Shown here: positions 46,578-59,800 of the stretch, piece by piece
Layout of the letters: every line of letters starts with the position of its first letter
How positions within the stretch are numbered: position 1 is the stretch's first letter
Assembly (NCBI GenBank): GCA_002633005.1
Contig: NMRA01000502.1
Coordinates: 174,493-238,492, forward strand
DNA length: 64,000 nt
Origin: Phoronis australis
Taxonomy: Eukaryota > Phoronida > Phoronidae
Reading direction: 5' to 3'
The notes under the pieces: generated by a model
What the model was told of the DNA's origin: nothing
Database searches by the model: none
Seen by the model: only the letters and a program-made list of their open reading frames with translations
Position numbers and translations under genes: made by a program

Positions 46578-47994
46578 TCTTACACTACATTAACCAGCAA
46601 CCATTTTCAACCAATCTGCAATGATATCAAAAGCATTAATCCCATTGTGAATAAACATACAGATCACGGAAAGCCTCAAAGATGTATTTGCATGCTCACA
46701 GATATGCTAATGTTTAGCAGGAACTAAACGACAATGCTATTTGAACATCATAGAACACTACACAAAGTGCAGTTAGTGTATTCATTTACAACTTGTATGT
46801 GAAAACAATTAATTCTGCAAATAGGTGACCTTGGGGGCTCACAAAGCCCACATCATGCAGTGTTATTCCCCAGCACCACGTCATGATACTTACTGGACAC
46901 TGTTGAGTGATTTACAACAGATCATTTTCGACACAAAACTTGTTCTTAAAAACATTTGGCAAATTGCCAACGTACTTCATATTCACAGCGTCGCTATATG
47001 CTGTGTTTCTAATTAATATGACCAAGCAATGACAGAGATAGGGAAATAGTGTGCACTTCAATCAAAGAGTCACTCAATCAATATCTCCTTGAGCGCGCTC
47101 AGTACTAATTGGGTCAAGTTGAACTTCCAAACTCAAATTGGAAGACAGTCTGTACTTTTCAAAAGAAACTACACAGACTTCGACAGTTGTCTACCAGACT
47201 TTGTCAAACTTTGATAAAGAACTTGCCAGAATTATTTGGCAGTATAGTTGAACCTTTATTTATTTTGTAAAACTTTTGTGGGCTCTTGACATTATTGAGT
47301 CAAACTGGTCATTACTTATTTCATTTGTAAAGAAGTAACTTTTCACACTGTTCTCCACAACCTGTTTTGACTAGTCACTGCATCGAGTTTTAATTTTGTT
47401 GTGATGAGTTTGGCTTACTTGTATCAAGTTTGAAGACCCATGTAAAGAGTTAGAAATGTTGGATATTAGCCATTTCTTAAGCAAATTAGGACAGTCTGGA
47501 TTTTTGGCACTTCTTCAATGCAGTTATTGTAAGATTTACACACATAAAGAATATGTAACTTTTTCATGATGCTGTACTATTGCCTGTGTAAGCCTGCAGC
47601 GATGTAATAGCCTAGTCTTGTAGTCCTTGTATTTGAGTCCAGATATAAGCAAAAAGCAATGACAGACCAGAAATCTGTCATCACCTGGATGGCTACTAGT
47701 GATAGACATATCCAGGGATATACATTGGACTGCGACATTAGCAGATCAAAAAATAAAAAGGCGCAAGCGTACATTGCAACAGTGTGTCGCCCGGGCACAT
47801 CTTTTAAATCGCAAAACTCTTCCGAAAAGGCAAAATTCTAGTCAAGTTACAACCAGTCGGATAAAACATGACTTATTTTGATTGACCTTGGGGTTCCTGT
47901 TTCATATGTTGCTACTTTAATATACACTGTTGGGCAAACAGCTTTTTGAAAAAGGCACACTTTTTATCATCAGGTGCCCCCAAAGGGCAAGGTT

Positions 47995-48780
47995 CAAACT
48001 AGCTAGATGTTAGACTATCGTCAAAATACAGATAGGTGCCACTGTGTGTTTTTCTTCCATAGACCCCAAAATAGCACATAGCCAGGGTAGTTCTGCTCAT
48101 CAACTCGCCGTGAGACCTGTATCAACAAGTAGAGCTAAAGACCGGATGGGGTGCATGCAAAAACTAGGAATCAAACGACACTCACCTTGCCCATTACAGT
48201 CGTTTAAGTGGAACAATCTAATAAACGTCATTTTCTTGCGTAATCCTCTGCCATTTCTAACAAAGAAAAGTTATGTTGTCATTTGGAAAACAATACGCTC
48301 GTGACACGCCCACGCGCCATTTTCTAAATTTTTACGACATCTCTCGGGAGATGATGATAGCTATTTTTTTGGTATGGGAGCTTGGCAGCAGCAAAATTTC
48401 TTCTGAAATTCAATTTCTCAGTATCAAAATTCTAAAAACTTAAAATGAAGTGAAACCAGTTCGGATAATTTGTTGTGACATGTATGCAATCCCGTAAAAG
48501 AAGAACACTTGATTAAAGAATTGGCAAAAAAGAACCTCATGGCCAAAAGGTGACGCAATATTTCATGGCGGCGAAAGCCATTGCAAAAGATCGGTCCACA
48601 ACTTTAGCAGCAGAATAACGCTAGCACGCCATTTTTTCCAACACCACTAAATAATTAACTTTATTCGAGAAAGACTGTAGTTTTTAATGACACTAATTAT
48701 GTGTCAGGTTTTATCTTACCATTTTTTTACCCACATCCGCACCAAGCTGTACATACAGCTTTGCGCCAAGGCTAGGTTCA
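47995..48780. repeat. Dispersed repeat, copy 2 (about 0.78 kb)
   Basis: Same family as 34292-35025. It ends in ATACAGCTTTGCGCCAAGGC, which recurs at 48992-49066. Confidence 0.7.
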
Positions 48781-49066
48781 AATCTGATCAGAAAAATCCC
48801 TGAGTCGAATGAGGTTTGTTGAGTANCTCGGCACAAATTAAAGAAAACTTCCGAATCGATGAATGCGGTATATCTGTGAGAGTTAAATCGAATCCTATTC
48901 AGATCATAACTTTGAAGTGGAATAATTCGGTGAGTACAACAGCAAGTCGGTTTTATGCTTAGGCGGACGACCATTGGCATTGGGCTCCCGAGTATACAGC
49001 TTTGCGCCAAGGCTAGGTTCAAATCTGATCAGAAAAATCCCTGAGTCGAATGAGGTTTGTTGAGTA
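48751..49066. repeat. 73-bp direct duplication around a single N
   Basis: 48752-48824 is repeated identically at 48993-49065, with an N at 48825 between. The left copy runs right up to the N. This suggests an assembly join within repeat sequence rather than a biological tandem repeat. Confidence 0.75.
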
Positions 49067-51740
49067 GTTTTGGAGGAACCCACCTATCCGACAACTACCA
49101 GAGTATTGTTCTAACAGATCGAAAACGCACAGCCACAGGAGTGCCCAGAATTTAGAATTAGAATAGAAATTATATTATTGACAACAGTCAACAGACATTG
49201 ATGACTCACCTTTATCTAGATTTCAGCAATTCATGATCTTGAGTGAAAACATAAATTAGTTTGTGAAAGCGTAAATCAGATTGGGATGAGGCGTACTCAA
49301 GTAAACTGGAAAGCGGTAAATAACAGTGAAAAATTGGTTCAGTTTATTCTGTCCTCGATCATCTGATGAATCAAAACAACCAAGATGCAATGCATGCCGG
49401 GATAGATTGCGAGGCCCGTGTTATTTCCGAGATATTTCCTTGGCTCGATTGGTCAAACTGGGTTATCAAAGCATAATTGAAGTAAATAAAATTATTGCTT
49501 TGGTGGGTGTATTAGTTACTAAAAAGGTTTTTATAGAGTTAATGTTTTTCAAAAAATATTTTGTGCTATCAAACATGTTGGAATTTATTTATTTCGTTTT
49601 CTTTCCCGTTTGATGTTGAAAAAATAAACCTGCGCGTCGTGATAAACTAGCAGCAAAACTTTCGTTAACTGGGCTTGGAGTGTATTTTCCTGTGGCTTGT
49701 TACTGATCAGTGGGAGTGGGTATGTACTAAATTCGATCTTCTGAAACTTCTGATACAGCTGTGAATTTCAAACGCCTTCACCGATATTTTTGGCGTATTA
49801 TCATGCGCCGTTCACTTAGCAATAGTGCCAGCGCGGCGTTCTCGACTACGGCTACGCCAAAAGTAAAACTCGTAAAAGACAAAAGTACACAACATTACTT
49901 CTCTTATGGCGTTTTAAAAGCCAGTTAGTATATAGACTCCTGTGACCTAAAGTCGTGAATATAAGCATAAAAAGCAGCTGATTGTCATACTACCCAATGT
50001 CCGTTAGCAACTGCTCATTTGATGTCATGGACATATATCAGCCTTCACAAATATGCATGTTTTGACAATCTTTATCCGACTTTATCATTGTTTGTCTCCA
50101 TAAGCAGAGTTTTGGAACAGTCGCTCTTTGCCGGACATTTTGAATGGGGTCCTAAAGTCGTGACTGTTTCGTTTAGACAGAAATGCACGAAGTAAGACCA
50201 CACAAATCAACTACAGTGTTTACAGTTACTCTAGACAACATAAAAATGCATTGCGTTGTTTATTGATTCAGTTTCAATTGTTTTGCACCCCACTTTGATG
50301 TGCACAGACGTTTTCAATGAGGTTGTTCACGTGGAACGCTAAGAACCCAGCATCAATTATCTCTCTGTATTTTATTTCTTTGACCGTACAAAACTTGATC
50401 AACCGTGGGACATTTTGACATATTGTTCAAGCTATCCCTGGAGCGCGTGTTTGAGTAAATTTGAACGATCAATATTTTCGAAAATATTTCCCAAAAATGC
50501 ACAAAAAAGTGGATTAGATACATTTGAAAAAAGAAGCCACTCACTCACTGTTTGTTATCATATTGTGAATACCAACACGTCCTGGTATTCGTTTGACGTT
50601 CGTAAGCTGACAAACGCTGGAAACTTCAATGGCAGATGTCGCGGACCACGCAAAAGAGGAAATAAGATCGTTCACGACTTTAGGGCACTCACGAGTTTAG
50701 GACCTCTGACGGTAGTTATCAAATTATTCAACTGTATTTTTGAAATTAATGAAATTAAAAAGTTGGTGCTTTTAGTACCTAGAAATAGGATGTTTTTAGT
50801 TATAGTCTTAGAAGAGCCTGGTCATTTCAAATGAGTAATAACTAAGAACAAGAATCCACAAATGGGCCTGCACGGTATATCGATTTACCCCGTGTTTTGC
50901 TTATGTCATCCGCATATAGTGCAAATCAACGAAACGCGCAGCACAAATACACTGTACTTCAGCTACCACTTTTCCAAATACACATGGACTGTGTCGTTAT
51001 CGTGTAATGTGTTGTATTACTGCACAGGTTCACTAGTCATACCTGACAGAGAGTACTTACAATGTACAGCCAATCTGTACGGCTGAAAGCTTAAATAACC
51101 AGCTTCCACCAAGGTCCAGATTTAACAGGCTAAGTTCCCGGGTTTTGCAATGTTTTTGTGGTCGTGCCATCTGGGAAGCTATCACACGGACGAATCACGC
51201 GACAGCACAGGACAAGGACAACTACGAATGATGTTGACTATTACAAAATTTCCCCCTTCCCTAAAATATGTGAGGCCCACCCAGGAATCAACTTCATTCA
51301 CAAAAATATTTACTGTTCCCCCCAACCAAAAAACAAACTGTTAAAATAAGATGATGTAGTAATTCCCATTGGAAGATGGAGATAAAACAACTGTTAAACA
51401 AGATAAAACCAAAGAATTTGAAGTGCCAGCCCACCCCAATTGGATTGAGTAGTAAAATAGTAGACAAGAGTTTTTCAAAAGTAATAAAACAACACGTAAC
51501 AATTACACATAAGACCCCCCAGATAGGGCTGGACGTACCGGGTTATAGTCACTATTACATCACTCCAGCATAAGGATTGGCATTGTCTAAAAATACACGC
51601 CGATGAGGATGGATGCCATTAAGGTCTATATTTTGATGGAATGGGGGTGGGACTTTAAGCCTCACATCACGCTCGGACAACCTACTGCAATCTGACTCCA
51701 AACCCGAACAAAGAGCAGAGGAATCTTTGGATAAAAGGCT

Positions 51741-53224
51741 CTAGTTGGTTAAAAATTTGTTAAAAACGGAGGTGTCAGATTTCATATTGTCAGTTTCACC
51801 TTGGACAGAGAGTTGATAACTGCAACTGACATCTGACCCTACTGCAACAGAGTGATAAAACTTTTGTGGGATGTTTGAGTACAGTTTTTTTGAGTATCTC
51901 TTTACTTGTTTTTTAATATATCCTGCAAGGTTAATTACTTGGGACAGGGATTTTTCATTCATTCCGCTCCAACTTAAAACATTTGGAAACGCTGATGATA
52001 CCCACTTGACGTTAGCTTGCCTGTTTTTTTGGACAATTGACACCCAAATTATCCATTTCTCCACATCTAAAGCACTTGCCATACGTGTGTGTTGAACGGA
52101 CAGGACGAACAGGAGTTGTGGGAACTGGGCAGGGAAAATCATGGCAAGATGGGACAGTGATTGGACGAACTTTCTCAACATTTGTTCTAGTTTAAGTTTT
52201 AGAGAAATTGTCCTCCATGTGGACCAATTGTCATGTGGTCCAACTTTTGATGTAATAATTTGTTATCTTCTGTTAGATAACTTACACGGGACTCTAATAT
52301 ATCACATCTCTCCTCTAAGGCATTGATAGTATCCTCAGATGGATGTTTGGGAGTGACTGGGCAATGACTCTGCATGTTGAAGTCATCATCAATCACTTTT
52401 GAATTTGTGAATGGATGATGTGTATGAATGATGTCTTTGGTTGTCCAATACCTAACTGCACAATCTAAAGCCTCGTCAAAAGAATGAGGGTGACTAATAA
52501 GGACATGGTGAGCATTTGCTTGTCAATTATCCCAAAGTAAAACCTGAGTATTGACAATTGGTGGTCACTGTCGGAAAGATGAGGGAATGCCAACAAATAT
52601 AAATGATAGAGCCTGTCAGCCCACTGATGACGAGACTCGGCATGCTTTTGTGATACAGAGCGGAATTGTAATTGATCCACCCCTCGCACTCTAGAAGAAA
52701 CGCCAAAGCTTGTAGCTTCAACCACATCCTCACATAATGCCTCTGGCCAACTTTCTGTAAAATTACAGAGGAAGCGGAGTGCATCACCCTCACAACATAA
52801 ACTCAACTCTGCCAGGCATTTATCCCTAGACCATAAATTACCTGTAGCAAATTGAGTGAATTTCCATTTGGAAATCTTCCCAGGTATTCCGCACACCCTT
52901 AAAAACTAAATTGTGGGGGGCATGCGAATCGACCTTATATTCCCTTGCATTCCTTGCGCCGGACCTGCCGCCTCTGTCGCGCTTGCCTTTTCCATTTCCC
53001 CAGTACCCCCTTAGGCAAACAGGAGATGTAAAAGCACCAGGACCTATGCCACTGTAACGCCTACCTCCCACATTTTCCGAATACCCGCGAGGTCGAACAA
53101 GAAACGTGGAATCACCGGGCCTTATGCCACTGTCGCATCTACCCGCCACTGAATAGCAATAGGAACCCCCGGTATCTTGAAGTCCTCCCCAAATGAGAAT
53201 TAGGGGACCGATTAAGCCTGTCAC
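51741..53224 (-). pseudogene. Decayed Gag-like retroelement (LTR retrotransposon type)
   Basis: Read leftwards in shifting frames, it contains four parts. First, an Arg/Gly-rich leader (about 53224-52900). Second, a Gag capsid-like block (52896-52480) with KWKFTQFATGNLWSRDKC, GDALRFLCN, and RHQWADRLYHLYLLAFPHLS. Third, a coiled-coil-like segment (52396-52200). Fourth, a CCHC zinc-knuckle relic at 52074-52033 whose histidine position reads Asn (KCFRCGEMDNLGVNCP). The order is that of Ty3/Gypsy-like Gag. No protease, polymerase or LTR was seen. Frame breaks indicate it is inactive. A domesticated Gag gene is less likely because no single frame spans it. Confidence 0.6.
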
Positions 53225-53685
53225 AAGTATCAGCCACTCAAGCTAACCCTTGCAACAAAACAAAAATAATTCTATCACACAAGCTGTCAAAAATGGTTGA
53301 AAATAATTTTCCCAGTCATGCAAAGATATCAAACAAATGTTGAAATACAAATGAGACACAGCAATCAATGTATTAATTATTCTTCTAGATTGCAACATTT
53401 TTTCACAGTTGATCTACATATCTTCTGACGGTACGTCTGTCACAAATAGCATTGCACTTACATGTTCATAGGTTTGGGTTGTTTAGGTCATGACTTTGTA
53501 GTTATCCTGCAAAGTGAACTCGGTGTCATTTTGCTGACAGGATGGCCAGTTAAATTTTATACACTACAGATTGTTTTTTTTAAGAAAAAAATTGCCACTG
53601 TTCATTTAGATTCCTCTGTTTTTGTCCCATTATTTTCCTTGCTGTATTGCCTTACCATTGAATGCCATGTTTTGTTTATTTATAG
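53225..53685. other. CNOT9 upstream region / 5' intron
   Basis: No gene seen. It ends in a TTTGTTTATTTATAG acceptor at 53685, so CNOT9 probably has an upstream non-coding exon, and its promoter may lie beyond the Gag relic. Confidence 0.45.
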
Positions 53686-53697
53686 GTATTCCATAAT

Positions 53698-53864
53698 ATG
53701 ACATCTATTCCTGACGTGCCTGTAAGCCAGGCACCAAGCTCACAACCGCCCTCTGTGGGTTCAAATGTCTTGCTCACTGCCAATGTTGACAAGGACAAGG
53801 TGTACCAGTGGATAGTGGAGCTTGCCAGTCCAGACACAAGGGAGAATGCTTTGTTAGAGTTAAG
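53698..53864 (+). CDS. CNOT9: CNOT9 exon 1
   Basis: ATG at 53698, 12 bases after a probable acceptor. Ser/Pro-rich lead ([20 protein letters not shown]), then [20 protein letters not shown]. The lead is longer and different from the vertebrate start. Phase 2 out. Confidence 0.93.
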
Positions 53865-56800
53865 GTGTGTTTTAAATGAATGAGAGGCATGAGGAATTTA
53901 CATATAGTCAATTGGTTATCTAAGTGTACAAATATCAGCAAGGATGCAATTCTGACAGAGAGCTATGGGCACACAGAGGGGTGGGATAAAAGTGGTGAGG
54001 ACAATTGGAGAGTACTTGAGACAGTTGAGAGGTTGGGAGCAACTCACCCACTACAACACTAAGAAATCTGATGTGACATTCCTGCTTTCAAAACATGGCT
54101 TAGGGTAGCATAGCTATGTTTTCCTTGGTTGTCCATTTGTACTTTGTTAAATTACAGTTATAGTGTTTGATTGGCTGATGGTAGCCATGACTGGTCCACT
54201 AGTCAGGTGTTTGAACGCTTGAGTTCAATCATCGAATATTACTGCTACATTTGACTAACATAGGTACATCACAGGTCAGAGACTTGCCAGAGCTGCTTTG
54301 TGGACAGAGCTTAAAATAATTTAATGAACGATAAAGTATGTCCTCTGTAATTCAGATTTAGAAATTCTGCACCGATACATACCGCAGACATTGTAACTAC
54401 CCACTTGTAATAACTGCGTTTTCAAAAATGATGCCCATATTCCCAGGTCGAGATCTCAGCTTGTAATTGCTGACTGGGGAAGTACGTGAAACCCGAATCA
54501 GTCATGAAAGCTTGGCCACTAGATTTCCTTTCCGAGTAACAACTGTAATGGATACAGAACTAACAGCTGCTAGCAGACTCACTGTTACCTGTGCTATTGG
54601 AGTCGCTCGTAAATTCGTTTCCGAGTGGCCAAAGAATCATGACGTGTGTGGCAGAATTGCAAAATGCTGTGATGAGAATAACTTGATTTGCATCAGTTTA
54701 TATTTGAATTTCTGTTGCAGTAAAAAGCGTGAAGTTGTGCCTGACCTCGCACCAATGTTATGGAATTCGTTTGGCACCGTGGCAGCTCTTTTGCAGGAAA
54801 TCATCAACATTTACCCAGCAATCAATCCACCCCACTTGACTGTAAGTCTCTAAAGCCAACATGGCTTACAGGGTTCGAGTGTACCATTGCCTACACACAT
54901 TAGGTTAGAGAATGATGCTTTGTAAATGATGTGACACATTTTTTCACCTGTTAGTACCTGTTATTTTTCTTTCTCTACACACCAGTGTTGGAATTGACCT
55001 GCTGTCAAATTTTGGTAAATTTAGATTATTATGTTATGCTAAATTTTGTGTTGCATTTGATAATAATTTGTATTGTTGGTAAAACACAGATTATGACAAA
55101 TTCGTGTTTTGTTTTTACCCTGTGTCCTCCTTTGTCCAGGCTCATCAGTCTAACCGTGTATGCAATGCCTTAGCCCTACTTCAATGCGTGGCCTCACACC
55201 CTGATACCAGATCTGCATTTCTACAAGGTGAGTCAAAGCAGAGGTATAAATGGGTTCTTAGGTGGGTGGATGAGCATACCTCATACCCATTCTTATAGTG
55301 GCCACTTGTTTTAATACATGCAATCAAACATGCAAACCTGTGTCAAATTTAGAGATTGAGGATCTTGTGCCTGTAGTGTGTAACTTTATGGGTTTGAATA
55401 CCTTTAATATCCTTTAGTGTGTGTGAATTACTGGATTACAGCTTCTTTAATAGCTCATAGCAATGACTGAGATAGTTACAGCCCAGCTGTTCAGAAATGT
55501 GCAGCAGGGATCGTCACTGAGGAGACCATCTTTTTACAATGATAATATCACCACCTTCTCTGAGGTCTACTGATGGGAAATGGTGTAAAAGTGACATCCA
55601 GATTGATAAGTTTCCGTTCTCATTGCAAACAAGCTGGTAACAATTATGACAGGAGAGCTGAATCAACCCAGTTGGACAGAGCCTCACTGTCCAATGAGCT
55701 TGTTGCATGGTCATAGGAGGCTTGAATCTCTTTGTAAGCAAGGGAGTGGTTAGATTAATTGGAGTATTATAATGCTATAAGTAGAGTGCCAGTTACACAT
55801 GCTCCCAAACTTAACTGGTCTCTTGCCGGTACCAAAAATTTCCTTATAATCACAAATATCCTCTCAAGGTTAAAATCAGCTTCAAGTCACCAAGATACTC
55901 TTGACATCAGAGTGTTCATGTATAGGTCACAGGGTCAGTGCTAATCAATATAGCATTTCTTGATGGAAAAATCCTTTTTTATAACTTGATTATCATCTCT
56001 TTCAGCACACATTCCTCTCTTCCTCTACCCGTTCCTGCACACCGTCAGCAAGACACGTCCTTTTGAATATCTCCGTCTTACTAGTCTAGGGGTAATAGGT
56101 GCACTTGTTAAGGTAAGTTTGTGATGTTTAAAAGCTTGTGTTTTATTGTAAAAGGCATACTTGCTTTAATAGCATATATCTGAGCAACTCTGGACAATAG
56201 AACTATATCAGTCTACTGAAAACCAGGTCAATACTTTTTGCATAATTTTGTAAACTGATAGTTATTGGTAAATGGCTATTTGAATACTGTTTTCAGTTTC
56301 ACCAAAGGCCATAATGCTTCCTTGAGGCATTTTGTGAATTACGATTAATTGCATTCTGAAATTCTTTCCATTGTTATGTGTTGTGTATTTTTCTCCTCAG
56401 ACTGATGAACAAGAAGTCATAAACTTTCTGTTGACAACGGAAATCATACCACTATGTCTACGGATAATGGAATCTGGGAGCGAATTATCAAAAACTGTAA
56501 GTGTGAAAAGGCCTTAATTTTTTCAGTTTGTTTTAAATTGGTCAGATGTTGAATGACGAATTGATGTGAACAATTGTTAAAAAACATAAAATACTCTCTG
56601 TAATGTGCAATTATTGATAACTGGTTTCACAATCTGTTGATACGTTGGTTTCTAGAACACTAAGATGTGTTCTGATCACATTTTTTAACTTTGGTTGTTT
56701 AAAAATGAACAAAGTAAAAACGTGCAATTACTATCCTTTTTCAGGTAGCCACATTCATCTTGCAAAAAATTTTATTGGACGAAACAGGTCTCTCCTATAT

Positions 56801-59800
56801 ATGTCAAACATATGAAAGGTTTTCCCATGTTGCCATGATCCTGGTGAGTCGCATGCTGATGCATTCATACATGTATTTAAATCCTAGTGCATGTGTCTTG
56901 GTTGCCTTTTTATGTGCCCACATATGTATGTGCCATTACAGCGTTTTTCCCGTTGCTCCCAACTTGTTCGATTCTATAGCCTAACTACAAGTTGGGAAGT
57001 TTACCCCAATCCTGTAGCCAATATCTTACACGACTGATTAACTCCATTCTGGCATTTATGGTTGGAGGGCCAGCTCTCTTTTGTTCGATAATTGCTCTAA
57101 TCTCCAATAAGATCCTATCTACCCTGACTGGGCTGTGCTGTTAAAAATAAAAGTTAAGTTATAACATATTTGAACATAAACCAATAGCATTTCTGAAATC
57201 TTTGTGAAATGGTGGATCATGTTTAGTTTTTGAATCACCAACATCGCCCAACTGCAACCAAAGTTACGACAATCTATTCTTTCCGAATACACCAATTCAA
57301 TCTGAGTTTGACTGTGGTCACAGGTGGTCTGTAATAAGCCTGGTAGATATTAAGTGGCCTGCTTGTTGTCATAGCAGACAAAAGAGTGTGCTTGGCAGTT
57401 AACAAAGAAGCTAGATGTTATCACACACTCAGAACTCCCTACGTCTGGTGAAGTCACTGAACGGGAAAACACTGTCATGGGGTGCATATTGCCGTCATCT
57501 CTGTCCCACATCTGTGCATCCATCCAGTCTCCGCGGCTATATCTCCTAAACCCGCTGCACGATTGGGAAATTTTGATCCGTTTGTTCCCATGAAGGTGAC
57601 TACGAATAACATTGACTTTCAGATGAATCTTACTACCACTGTGCCCCCTCTAGGCAATTGGTTTGCCTCCATATCTACCAAGTTCTGTCATGCATTATTA
57701 TGAAATTTTGTGACTAAATAGACAATGAGAACTTTCCAATTTCAAAAGGATCTGATGTATTCTACATCTCCTAGTGGCCTGTATCATGTTTTTCACTTAA
57801 AATTCTTCTGACATCTCCTCTATATATACACTCAAAGGATGATATTGAAATTTGGCAGTAAGGGAGTACCGTTAGAGTTGATATTCAAATGGTCCAACTA
57901 CAGTGGTGCCCCCTAGTGCTTCAATATATGTATCTACCCCTATTGGCAAATTGTCATTGTGCCTGGGCATCCATTATAGCTTTACCTTTGTGCACTATGT
58001 GTGTGTGTCAGTGCTTGGCATTGCTCGCATGCTAGTTTGCACAACTCTGTTAGCTGCTGCGAGCAGTGGTCTCTATTGGTATAGATTTGACATGTGTTCA
58101 TTTGTTATAATGGACCCCTAGCATGACCTATTACTAGTTTTCCAGGGGAAAACTCAGGATAGGGCATGTCCATCACGTGACTGTGACTTGTCCTCTAATT
58201 AACAGGTTTACTAGTCTGGGTTATCAGTAGGCTGATCTTCAAATTGGGGGATTTCCTCTGCGGTGCTGTTGTATTTTTTCAAATCTTTGTGAAATGGTTG
58301 TTATCTCGTAAACACCTGGTGTTGTTATAGATAATGTGCGGACTTGTAACCTGTTGAATCATCAGTGTTTTAGCTGGAGATATTTAGCATGATCAGCTTG
58401 CAAGTTCCTTGAGAATCTTTCGCCCAGAGTACTTGCTAACCCATTTACTTAGTATTTTTAAGACTGGATTTCACTGTTCTATTTTTATAATGGTACCTTG
58501 GCTTTGTCATGCTCGCACTAAAGCATGTGACTGTTGACCTGTGCTATCAACTGTAGTGCATTTAAATGACAAGTATGAAGTTATTTTCTCTCATATTATT
58601 TACATATCACCAAGTTATCCATGGTTTCACTGGATGTTTATGATGCGAAAATCATCCGAAACTGCACTTGAAAAATGACAGCAGTGCTGTACATTAAATT
58701 CCCTTCATTTCTTAGGAAGTCACTGCAAGTGGTGTTTTTATAAGATATGGTCTGTGATCATAGTTTGAATACGTGGCCTTTGCTTGCCTTAATTCTCTGA
58801 AAACTGATGGACATTGACTCTTAATTAGTACTTCTAGTCCCCCATTGGTCACCTGGATATCCGAAGAGTGGCATCATTATATAAGTCTTACGCACTTCAT
58901 TTGCACAGGGTAAAATGGTGCTGCAGCTAGCTAAGGAACAGTCAGCACGTTTGTTAAAGCATGTTGTCCGCTGCTATCTCAGGCTGTCTGACAATCCCAG
59001 GTAAGTTAAGTTACAAATTATGTGATGTTGTATTGTATTCCATGTGCCTTTGTCATTATGGTTCCCTCACTCATCCAGTGTGAGACTTAGTCATGTTATG
59101 CAGTGATTTGAAGGTTATGCAGAACCGCAGAAAAGTGTCCACATTTGGTGAACTTCAGAGCATCCTGTCTCAGAAATGGTTGGACGCATTCATATGAAAC
59201 TTTCAGATACTGTGCTCTTTGCATTGTCCAAAATGCTGTTAGGAGCTAGTTTGAAACTGTTCCATTTTTGTATGACAGTCTATCAAAAAATTGAACGTCA
59301 ATATTAAGCAGAATTTGGTCATGTTGTTAATACCATAGTTTTGTTGTCGATGGACCTTTGTTATTACTTAACAAACTTTACTAAAATGACTTGGTCACGT
59401 CACCCAATTAAGGGTAGGTTGATGAAAAGTCAACAATCAAATTCAACAGGCTTTCTACTTCTAGAAAATATATACTTTTACTTAAATCTGTAGTTCTAAA
59501 GATATTTGCCTAAATACACAGACTTGTCGATAGGGCCCTACATCTGCATAATTATACAAAGAAATTTGAAGTAAAAGGTTGCAACCCTGGATTTCCATGG
59601 TTACGGAAAGCAGACAGAATTCACAGAATCGAAATGTATTGAACAGAATTTACAAATTATAGCATATAAAGAAACTCTAATATTAGTTGTTAGATTTCAA
59701 AAATGAAGAATATAATCCATTGAAATCAATTACATTTATTGCCTTAAATCCACGATTGTTTTGCTGCAGACACATTCAAGCAGTTCATTCAAACTTTATG

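Larger units (their letters stand above)
46616..51740. other. Divergent intergenic region between ATG9 and CNOT9 (ATG9 side)
   Basis: Probably holds the upstream non-coding exon(s) and promoter of ATG9, which I could not place. It includes a dispersed repeat (47995-48780), an N at 48825 with a duplicated flank, a slightly CpG-richer stretch near 49790-49870, and repeated CCTAAAGTCGTGA words at 49945-50705. Open frames here are short and have no recognisable domain. Confidence 0.45.

Noticed and set aside
49326-49613. 95-codon plus frame with CNACRDRLRGPC
   Set aside because: Cysteine pairs suggested a zinc finger, but the rest is hydrophobic low-complexity sequence with no family match and no splice partners.
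51871-52095. Plus-strand frame antisense to the Gag relic
   Set aside because: Shadow of the zinc-knuckle region on the opposite strand.
53880-54062. 60-codon frame after CNOT9 exon 1
   Set aside because: In CNOT9 intron 1; no domain and the CNOT9 phase does not use it.
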